Assembly: GCA_017591395.1 (NCBI GenBank)
Contig: WEDG01000467.1
Coordinates: forward strand, 62,001 to 126,000
Reading direction: 5' to 3'
DNA from: Schistocephalus solidus
Taxonomy: Eukaryota > Platyhelminthes > Cestoda > Diphyllobothriidea > Diphyllobothriidae
Length of the DNA: 64,000 bases
In this document: in pieces, positions 44,558 to 53,168 of the stretch
How the letters are laid out: every line of letters starts with the position of its first letter
Position numbering within the stretch: the first letter of the stretch is position 1
The notes under the pieces: model-generated
The model's database searches: none
What the model was told of the DNA's origin: nothing
What the model saw: the letters and a program-made list of their open reading frames with translations, nothing else
Position numbers and translations under genes: made by a program

Positions 44558-46186
44558 GGTGGACTACGATGAGAAGATGCTGTCGTTGTTACAAGATAGT
44601 TCAACCTATAAACCTCTTAACGCGGATCCTACAAAAACGCAGAATTCAACTATTGAAAGGGTTTTAAAGCGTCTTACAGGGATGAAGCAAATATCAGAAG
44701 ATATTGCCAAGTCCCTAAGACAAACTGAACCGACAATAGCTAAAATCTACGGATTACCTAAGGTTCACAAAGCCGAAGTACCATTACGACCGATAGTATC
44801 ATTGATTGGTGCACCCAATTATAAAATTTCTAAGTGGCTATTCCACAAGTTACATCCATTGACAAGGGATTGTGAAACCTCTATCGAAACCTCTGTAGAA
44901 TTTCTGAACAAATTGCGAGGACTCCAGATGGCAGAAGATGAAAAAATGGTATCTTTCGATGTTGTCTCTCTTTTCACATCCGTACCAATAGATTTGGCAA
45001 GGCGATACACAGAAGAATTACTGCAGTCCTTTGACATGGATTTTTCTGTATCTGCCTTACTGGAACTCTTGGATCTATGCCTGGAAACGAATTTTTCCTT
45101 CTCACAGGGATACTACAAACAGCTAAAGGGAGCCCCTATGGGTTCACCCATCTCCGGCTTCTTGGCTGAAGTAATGATGCAAAAATTAGAAGCTACAGCC
45201 TTACCACTAGTTAACCCCAAATTATGGGTTCGCTACGTGGATGACAAGTTTGTTATCGTTAAAAAGGATCAACTAGAAAGGCTGCATAGCATTATAAACT
45301 CAACGGTACCAGGTATCACCTTAACGCTCGAAAGAGAAATTGACAGTAAACTCCCGTTCCTTGACGTCCACGTACAGCGAAAGACTGACGGGAAATTTCA
45401 AACATCGGTTTACCGCAAGGAAGCTTATGCGGAAATTATCCTGCATTACCAGAGCAACCACTATATTGCTCACAAGCGGAGTACTGTTAACAGCCTACTC
45501 AATCGAGCTTAAACACAATGTTCTTATAATGAACTCTTCCAAAACGAACTCAATTATTTATTCAAACTATTTTGCAGAAATGGTTATCCAAGAGAGTTTA
45601 TACGTCGATGCATGAGACGACAGAAGTTAAAAGAAAAAAGGAAAAGACAAGAAACTAGATTGTTCCGGTCAAGCACCCAAATCAAAGAACTGGTGAACAC
45701 TTCCGTACATCAAAAACGTGTCCGAACTCGTTGAAAGGCACCTGCGGAAACATCAAATCCAAGTGGCGCACAAACCAACGACTACACTACGAAATCAGCT
45801 TGTACACCCTAAGGATAGGGTTGGCAATTTAGATAAAAAAAGAAGTCGTTTACAAGATACCATGTAACAGCTGCAATGCGGTGTACTGTGGTCGGACAGG
45901 AAAATCAGCCTCCACGCGCATACACGAACATCAATTGGCTGTAAGGAGGCGAGACCACTTGTCTCAAGTTGCCATGCACACGCTAGAAACTGGACACAAA
46001 TTTGCCTGGGACAAAACCCGCATTGTTGCCTCCTGTCCATCTAAGAAAGGCCGAGAATTTTTAGAGGCCATTTTCTTAGATAACTCATGCATCAACCGAC
46101 ACATCGAATTGGACCATGTGTATGGCTACCTGAAAGAAAGAGGGAAGAGACGAGAGCCAATCCAAATGGAAATACACCCACAATGA
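44558..46186 (+). pseudogene. Penelope-type reverse transcriptase and GIY-YIG endonuclease (U1)
   Basis: RT motifs: IAKIYGLPKVHKAEVPLRPI, FHKLHPLTRDCE, MVSFDVVSLFTSVPIDLAR, GYYKQLKGAPMGSPISGFLA and YVDD at 45234-45245, then KLPFLDVHVQRKTDG and AHKRSTVNSLLNRA. The RT N-terminal region is missing. The frame is lost near 45512 and there are further frame changes before the endonuclease, which is legible from 45881 (VYCGRTGKSASTRIHEHQLA) to 46186. Penelope RTs resemble telomerase RT more than LINE RTs, and the GIY-YIG nuclease is their integrase substitute. The apparent start codon before 44558 lies in antisense endonuclease sequence and is not genuine. Confidence 0.9.
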
Positions 46187-46249
46187 CAACGATTGGCAGG
46201 AATGACAAAGCAATATCGATTTTTTTCGGCACGTGTTAAATTTGAACTG
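44558..46249 (+). mobile_element. PLE unit U1, plus-strand RT-endonuclease arm (5' truncated)
   Basis: A Penelope-like body beginning inside the RT (VDYDEKMLSLLQDSST) and ending before the element's terminal region, at TTTGAACTG followed by (TA)n. Together with 43911-44557 it forms an inverted repeat over the endonuclease part. It is extremely similar to 49458-51283. Confidence 0.9.
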
Positions 46250-46267
46250 TATATATATATATATATA
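46250..46267. repeat. (TA)n tract between tail-to-tail PLEs
   Basis: A short TA tract separates the truncated end of U1 (plus) from the truncated end of the minus-strand PLE. Confidence 0.9.
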
Positions 46268-46447
46268 GAAGCAAAGACGTTCTTTGGGAAACAATAGGTA
46301 ACTTTATTATGTAAATTTTCGACGCTGGCACCCCAGATCGTCGTCAGACTTGTGGTAAATGTGCAAAAACAGTTCAAATTTAACACGCGCCGGAAAAAAT
46401 CGATATTGCTTTGTCATTCCTGCCAATTGTTGTCATTGTGGGGGCAT

Positions 46448-48798
46448 TTACATTTGGATTGGCTGTCGTTTCTTCCCGCTTTCTTTCAGGTAGTCGTACA
46501 CATGGTCCAATTCGATGCGTCGGTTGATGCATGAGTCATCTGAGAAAACGGCCTCTAAAAATTCTCGGCCTTTCTTAGATGGACAGGAGGCAACAATGCG
46601 GGTTTTGTCCCAGGCAAATTTGTGTCCTGTTTCTAGCGTGTGCATGGCAACTTGAGACAAGTGGTCTCACCTCCTTACTGCCAATTGATGTTCGTGTATG
46701 CGCGTGGAGGCTGATTTTCCTGTCTGACCACAGTACACCGCATTGCAGCTGTTACATGGTATCTTGTAAACGACTTCTTTTTTATCTAAACAGCCAACCC
46801 TATCCTTAGGGTGTACAAGCTGGTTTCGAAGTGTAGTCGTTGGTTTGTGCGCCACTTGGATTTGATGTTTCCGCAGGTGCCTTTCAACGAGTTCGGACAC
46901 GTTCTTGATGTACGGAAGTGTTCGCCAGTTCTTTGATTTGGGCGCTTGACCGGAACAATCTAGTTCCTTGTCTTTTCCTTTTTCTTTTAACTTCTGTCGT
47001 CTCATGCATCGACGTATAAATTCTCTTGGATAACCATTTCTGCAAAATAGTTTGAATAAATAACTGAGTTCGTTTTGGTAGAGTTCATTATCAGAACAGT
47101 GCGTTGTAGCTCGATTGAGGAGCTGTTAACAGTACTCCGCTTGTGAGCAATAGGGTGGTTGCTCTGGTAATGCAGGATAATTTCCGCATAAGCTTCCTTG
47201 CGGTAAACCGATGTTTGAAATGTCCCGTCAGTCTTTCGCTGTACGAGGACGTCAAGAAACGGGAGTTTACTGTCAATTTCTCTTTCGAGCGTGAAGGTGA
47301 TACCTGGTACCGTTGAGTTTATAATGCTATGCAGCCTCTCTAGTTGATCCTTTTTAACGATAACAAACGTGTCATCCACGTAGCGAACCCATAATTTGGG
47401 GTTGACTAGTGGTAAGGCTGTAGCTTCTAATGTTTGCATAGTTACTTCAGCCAAGAAGCCGGAGATGGGTGAACCCATAGGGGCTCCCTTTAGCTGTTTG
47501 TAGTATCCTTGTGAGAAGGAAAAATTCGTTTCCAGACATAGATCCAAGAGTTCCAGTAAGGCAGATACAGAAAAATCCATGTCATAAGACTGCAGTAATT
47601 CTTCTGTGTATTGCCTTGTCAAATCTATTGGTATGGATGTGAAAAGAGAGACAACATCGAAAGATACCATTATTTCATCTTCTGCAATCTGGAGTCCTCG
47701 CAATTTGTTCAGAAATTGTACAGAGTTTTCGATAGAAGTTTCACAATCCCTTGTCAGTGGATGTAACTTGTGGAATAGCCACTTCGAAATTTTATAATTG
47801 GGTGCACCAATCAATGATACTATCGGTCGTAATGGTACTTCGGCTTTGTGAACCTTAGGTAATCCGTAGATTTTAGCTATGGTCGGTTCAGTTTGTCTTA
47901 GGGACTTAGCAATATCTTCTGATATTTGCTTCTTCCCTGTAAGACGCTTTAAAACCCTTTCAATAGTTGAATTCTGCGTTTTTGTAGGATCCGCGTTAAG
48001 AGGTTTATAGGTAGAACTATCTTGTAACAACGACAGCATCTTCTCATCGTAGTCAACCTTGTTCAAAATGGCTGTTGAACCTCCTTTGTCCGCAGGTAGG
48101 ATGACGATGTTTTTATCGGTTTTTAAAGTTTTTAATGCCTTCTTCTCTTCATGTGATAGGGTTGAAAAAGGATTTCTGTTCCTTAAGGCATGTACAGGGC
48201 TATTCCGTATTGTGAAACGTTCCTCGTCTATAAAAGATTCTGCTGAAATGATAGACTCCAAATTCGCAAGGAAATCTAGGTATTTTGAATCAGAAAGATT
48301 GTATTTCATTCCTTTAGAAAGTATTCGTTCTTCGGTTATTGTGAGGCTTCTGGATGACAAGTTTACAACATTTGTTGACTGATGTTGGTTCGTGTAAAAT
48401 CTATGGGAAATAGCCATCCATTTCTTGTCCAAAGCCTCTCTCTTCTTCTGCCGTTCTTTGTCAGCAACACAGGTAATCGTCTGATTTAGCGATTGAAATA
48501 AGTGTCTAGGAAGTTTAACTTGACAAAACTGCATATAATGCTCTTTAGAAGTTTTGAATTTCTGTAGTCTGTAGTGAGCATTTGAAATGAACGCGCCGAG
48601 CATGCTTTGTCCGTAACGATTTGCAATCTGATATCCTTGGATAGTTCTTATGGCAGGTTTAATTTGGATAGACTTGGGCAAAATCTTCATTTTTCGCCAT
48701 CAATGTAAAAACGATAACTGTTCTCGCGTAAGATTTTCGCGTATTGCACACTTTTCCCATTTTCTAGCTTGTAGCAAAACTTCGCGATCGTAAGTCAT
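46448..48798 (-). pseudogene. Penelope-type RT and GIY-YIG endonuclease, near complete (central copy)
   Basis: The minus-strand frame starts at ATG 48796-48798 (MTYDREVLLQARKWEKCA), with an in-frame TGA at 48700-48702; an open run of 562 codons follows (48690-47002). N-terminal region: IRTIQGYQIANRYGQSML. RT: NIVILPADKGGSTAILNK, IYGLPKVHKAEVPLRPI, MVSFDVVSLFTSIPIDL, GAPMGSPISGFLAEV, YVDD at 47371-47382, LPFLDVLVQRKTDG. A one-base deletion near 47128 shifts the frame before the endonuclease. The endonuclease has [20 protein letters not shown] with the GIY-YIG core, the STRIHEH arginine/histidine block, a TGA at 46667-46669 (CGA in the other copies), and KKGREFLEA containing the expected catalytic Glu. 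Three simple lesions separate it from an intact product. Confidence 0.92.
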
Positions 48799-48806
48799 AC
48801 GAATCA

Positions 48807-49457
48807 ATTGGAAAATAGGCATCCCAAGAAATATAATTAGAAGCAAAGACGTTCTTTGGGAAACAATAGGTAACTTTATTATGTAAATTTTCGACGCTGG
48901 CACCCCAGATCGTCGTCAGACTTGTGGTAAATGTGCAAAAACAGTTCAAATTTAACACGCGCCTGAAAAATCGATATTGCTTTGTCATTCCTGCCAATTG
49001 TTGTCATTGTGGGGGCATTTACATTTGGATTGGCTGTCGTTTCTTCCCGCTTTCTTTCAGGTAGTCGTACACATGGTCCAATTCGATGCGTCGGTTGATG
49101 CATGAGTCATCTGAGAAAATGGCCTCTAAAAATTCTCGGCCTTTCTTAGATGGACAGGAGGCAACAATAATGCGGGTTTTGTCCCAGGCAAATTTGTGTC
49201 CTGTTTCTAGCGTGTGCATGGCAACTTGAGACAAGTGGTCTCGCCTCCTTATAGACCAATTGATGTTCGTGTATGCGCGTGGAGGCTGATTTTCCTATCT
49301 GACCACAGAACACTGCATTGCAGATGTTACATGGTATCTTGTAAACGACTTCTTTTTTCATCTAAATAGCCAACCCTATCCTTAGGGTGTACAAGCTGAT
49401 TTCGTAGTGTAGTCGTTGGTTTGTGCGCCACTTGGATTTGATGTTTCCGCAGGTGCC
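48807..49457 (-). repeat. Pseudo-LTR of the PLE, shared with unit U2
   Basis: Carries the endonuclease remnant ([34 protein letters not shown]) and the element's terminal region up to TTTTCCAAT. It has the same truncation point as 43911-44557. The 3-bp insertion coding the doubled isoleucine (near 49168) is shared with the adjacent plus-strand arm but not with U1 or the central copy. Confidence 0.85.
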
Positions 49458-51072
49458 GGTGGACTACGATGAGAAGATGCTGTCGTTGTTACAAGATAGT
49501 TCAACCTATAAACCTCTTAACGCGGATCCTACAAAAACGCAGAATTCAACTATTGAAAGGGTTTTAAAGCGTCTTACAGGGATGAAGCAAATATCAGAAG
49601 ATATTGCCAAGTCCCTAAGACAAACTGAACCGACAATAGCTAAAATCTACGGATTACCTAAGGTTCACAAAGCCGAAGTACCATTACGACCGATAGTATC
49701 ATTGATTGGTGCACCCAATTATAAAATTTCTAAGTGGCTATTCCACAAGTTACATCCATTGACAAGGGATTGTGAAACCTCTATCGAAACCTCTGTAGAA
49801 TTTCTGAACAAATTGCGAGGACTCCAGATGGCAGAAGATGAAAAAATGGTATCTTTCGATGTTGTCTCTCTTTTCACATCCGTACCAATAGATTTGGCAA
49901 GGCGATACACAGAAGAATTACTGCAGTCCTTTGACATGGATTTTTCTGTATCTGCCTTACTGGAACTCTTGGATCTATGCCTGGAAACGAATTTTTCCTT
50001 CTCACAGGGATACTACAAACAGCTAAAGGGAGCCCCTATGGGTTCACCCATCTCCGGCTTCTTGGCTGAAGTAACTATGCAAACATTAGAAGCTACAGCC
50101 TTACCACTAGTCAACCCCAAATTATGGGTTCGCTACGTGGATGACACGTTTGTTATCGTTAAAAAGGATCAACTAGAAAGGCTGCATAGCATTATAAACT
50201 CAACGGTACCAGGTATCACCTTCACGCTCGAAAGAGAAATTGACAGTAAACTCCCGTTTCTTGACGTCCTCGTACAGCGAAAGACTGACGGGAAATTTCA
50301 AACATCGGTTTACCGCAAGGAAGCTTATGCGGAAATTATCCTGCATTACCAGAGCAACCACCCTATTGCTCACAAGCGGAGTACTGTTAACTGCCTACTC
50401 AATCGAGCTAAAACGCACTGTTCTGATAATGAACTCTACCAAAACGAACTCAGTTATTTATTCAAACTATTTTGCAGAAATGGTTATCCAAGAGAATTTA
50501 TACGTTGATGCATGAGACGACAGAAGTTAAAAGAAAAAGGAAAAGACAAGGAACTAGATTGTTCCGGTCAAGCACCCAAATCAAAGAACTGGCGAACACT
50601 TCCGTACATCAAGAACGTGTCCGAACTCGTTGAAAGGCACCTGCGGAAACATCAAATCCAAGTGGCGCACAAACCAACGACTACACTTCGAAACCAGCTT
50701 GTACACCCTAAGGATAGGGTTGGCTATTTAGATAAAAAAGAAGTCGTTTACAAGATACCATGTAACAGCTGCAATGCGGTGTACTGTGGTCAGACAGGAA
50801 AATCAGCCTCCACGCACATACACGAACATCAATTGGCAGTAAGGAGGCGAGACCACTTGTCTCAAGTTGCCATGCACACGCTAGAAACAGGACACAAATT
50901 TGCCTGGGACAAAACCCGCATTATTGTTGCCTCCTGTCCATCTAAGAAAGGCCGAGAATTTTTAGAGGCCATTTTCTCAGATGACTCATGCATCAACCGA
51001 CGCATCGAATTGGACCATGTGTACGACTACCTGAAAGAAAGCGGGAAGAAACGACAGCCAATCCAAATGTAA
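49458..51072 (+). pseudogene. Penelope-type RT and GIY-YIG endonuclease (U2)
   Basis: RT from VDYDEKMLSLL through GAPMGSPISGFLAEV and YVDD (50134-50145) to LFCRNGYPREFIR at 50505, then a single TGA at 50506-50508 (CGA in the sister copies), then an open endonuclease of 186 codons (50512-51072) with [39 protein letters not shown] and KKGREFLEAIFSDDS. Apart from the missing RT N-terminus this is one stop codon away from a continuous frame. The endonuclease stops at TAA after PIQM, whereas U1 reads on to EIHPQ. Confidence 0.92.
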
Positions 51073-51159
51073 ATGCCCCCACAATGACAAAAATTGGCAG
51101 GAATGACAAAACAATATCGATTTTTCCGGCGCGTGTTAAATTTGAACTGTTTTTGCACA

Positions 51160-51225
51160 TTTACCACAAGTCTGACGACGATCTGGGGTGCCAGCGTCGA
51201 AAATTTACATAATAAAGTTACCTAT
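51160..51225 (+). ncRNA. Hammerhead-like ribozyme candidate in PLE terminal region (tentative)
   Basis: CTGACGA (51172-51178) and GAAA (51199-51202) occur in hammerhead order with 20 nt between them, in the part of the element that forms the pLTR, where PLE hammerhead ribozymes are known. The same spacing is seen at 44023-43993, 46347-46317 and 48919-48889 (minus strand) and at 57340-57370. Against it, the 20 nt pair best as CGACG/CGTCG plus CTGG/CCAG, which would tie up core bases, and stem I is weak. It may be a decayed ribozyme or an unrelated conserved hairpin. Confidence 0.3.
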
Positions 51226-51278
51226 TGTTTCCCAAAGAACGTCTTTGCTTCTAATGATATTTCTTGGGATGCCTATTT

Positions 51279-51282
<4 letters not shown>

Positions 51283-51328
<46 letters not shown>
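51283..51328. repeat. (TA)n microsatellite between two PLE families
   Basis: An AT tract follows the 3' terminus of U2 and precedes the PLE-E stub. Confidence 0.92.
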
Positions 51329-51331
<3 letters not shown>

Positions 51332-51445
51332 ACACAACTGGAACATGGTATTTTGTAGAAAATACCATTTCTATCACGATAGACAACCCTGTCGTTAGGG
51401 TTTACAAGCTATGAGCCTAAGGTAGATACGGAGTGGTGTGGTGGA
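51329..51445 (-). mobile_element. PLE family E, inverted endonuclease stub
   Basis: The reverse complement matches the endonuclease start at 56430-56545 (CTATCGTGATAGAAA, TACAAAATACC and CCAGTTGTG segments). It lies head-to-head with the family-E RT that starts near 51459, the same kind of arrangement as in U1 and U2 but in another family and at another breakpoint. Confidence 0.75.
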
Positions 51446-51458
51446 GTGGAAATGTTTT

Positions 51459-52850
51459 TTGAATGCTTACAGCATTCATAACAGATGCACATTGTCGAAT
51501 TTGTAAATTTAAAGAACGAATAGAACCAAAAGTTCAATTTTGTCCAGATCGACTCCCTGAACATATATTTGAAACTCTACACCAGACCATCACGCATATC
51601 TCAGAAATAGAAGGCTCAAAAAGAGAAACGTTTGTTAGAAAAAAGTGAATGAGGATTTCCCATAAAAGTCACGGTGCTGCTACGTATGCAGTTATAAACC
51701 TATCGGCCAATGTCCTAAAAAACACAGACACAAAAATGCTGTGCAAAGGAATGAAGTACAATTCGTCGGATTCCACTTATCTTGACTTCCTTGCCAGCTT
51801 TGAATTAATCTTATCGTCCACAAATCTTACAGAAGAGAAATTCACAATTCGCAGCAGCAATATGAATGCCTTTAAAAACCGAAGAAAGCATTCAACATTA
51901 TCTTGCGAGGAAATAAAGGCACTAAATGCAGTTAAACAAGGTAAAAACATCATTATTCTACCGGCCGACAAAGGAGGTGCCACCACCGTCCTAAACAAAG
52001 CAGGCTACACAGAGAAGATCTCGTCCCTCTTAAAAGACGATTAAATATTCAAACCTCTGTCTTCTGACCCCACAAAATCACAAAACTCAAGCATTAAAAA
52101 AACACTTAAAAGACTTATCGGAAAGAAATTAATCTTAGGAGTGCTCGCTAAATCCTTAAGACAGGAAGAACCCAACATTGCCTAAATATATGGTAATTCA
52201 AAAATTCACAAAACTGTTGCCCCACTACGACCGATATTCTCCTCACTCGGTGCACCCAACTATAAATTATCAAAGTGGCAATTTGAAAAACTACATCCAA
52301 TTACACAGAACTCTGAGTGCTCCATTGAAGATTCGAATGTTTTCTAGACAAGCCAAAAGGAGTCATACTTTCGCCTAAAAAATATAATGGTTTCATTCGA
52401 TGTGGTCTCGCGCCTCACCTCGATCCCTCTGTATTAAGCGAAATGCTGCACCGAATAAATAATTCAGGCCTACATCACTGATGTGCCTGCCGACGCCTTA
52501 CTCTAACTACTAGATCTCTATCTGGAAACCAAACTTTCTTTCTCCGGCCAACGCTATTAACAACTTAAAGGAGCTCCTATGGGGTCACCCATATCCGGCT
52601 TTCTGGCCGAGGCCGTTATGCAAAATTAGAATCGATAGCTCTTCCTACAGTTGAACCAACGTTATTGCTGCGCTACGTAGATGAGGCACCTCCTCATCAA
52701 GAGCAAACATTTAGACCTCCTCCAGAATAATCTGAACTCTATATTTTGAGGAATCGAAATCGCGTTCGAAACAGAGGCTGATGGATAACTCTCATTTCTG
52801 GATGCCCTGGTACAACGAAAAATATTTTAGAATTACCACCCGGTTAAAAA
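51459..52850 (+). pseudogene. PLE family E reverse transcriptase, first part, degenerate
   Basis: RT N-terminal and central blocks: LTAFITDAHCRICKFKERI, KGMKYNSSDSTYLDFLASFE, NIIILPADKGGATTVLNKAG, RLIGKK, then in shifting frames LRPIFSSLGAPNYKLSKWQF, MVSFDVVSRLTSIP and KGAPMGSPISGFLAEAVMQ. The YVDD motif is destroyed (LRYVDEAPP-like in the best frame). The block stops near FLDALVQRK at 52830, and the missing C-terminus resumes at 56139. Confidence 0.82.
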
Positions 52851-52899
52851 AAGGCATTTTATAACTTAAAAACGTTTGAACTTTATTTACTCCATAATG

Positions 52900-53130
52900 G
52901 TAGTCGGACAAATTGCCATTGGAACATTGTGTAAATGGTTCGTTGTGAGGCGGAATCGAACCCGGCAGCTGAACCGAGAGGCGGACGTCATTTCAAATAG
53001 ACCACAGACGCGCGGTAGCCAAGCTTCTAATTCTGCACTTAAATGCCAAAGTGGCGCGCGCTCCGACTTTGAACCTGTGAACTCGCAAGCAGTAAGCCGC
53101 CGTGCTAACCATTACACTACGTCCGCGTGC
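52900..53130 (-). repeat. Two tRNA-like modules in tandem (SINE-like)
   Basis: On the minus strand the first module (53128-53055) has an A-box TAGTGTAATGG with TTAGCACG and a B-box-like GGTTCAAAGTC. The second (about 52990-52915) ends in a perfect B-box GGTTCGATTCC, but its A-box is not clear. Arms do not pair fully, so these are tRNA-derived and not tRNA genes. They lie between the broken PLE-E and LINE A3. Confidence 0.55.
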
Positions 53131-53168
53131 CTGCAGGCTCGCTCTATCATCCTAGTAAATGCTCTATA

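Larger units (their letters stand above)
46268..49457 (-). mobile_element. Penelope-like element, most complete copy (pLTR plus body)
   Basis: On the minus strand it runs pLTR (49457-48807), then RT-endonuclease body, then terminal region, ending at 46268 where about 30 bp of the 3' end are missing and a (TA)n tract follows. This tandem partial-plus-full layout is the standard PLE organisation. An inverted 5'-truncated copy adjoins the pLTR at 49458. The central body is inverted relative to both U1 and U2, so the cluster is a large composite palindrome. Confidence 0.9.
49458..51283 (+). mobile_element. PLE unit U2, plus-strand RT-endonuclease arm with complete 3' end
   Basis: 5' truncated at exactly the same RT position as U1, preceded by the same inverted endonuclease sequence, and running to the complete element terminus TTTTCCAAT at 51283, where a (TA)n tract begins. 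Confidence 0.92.
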
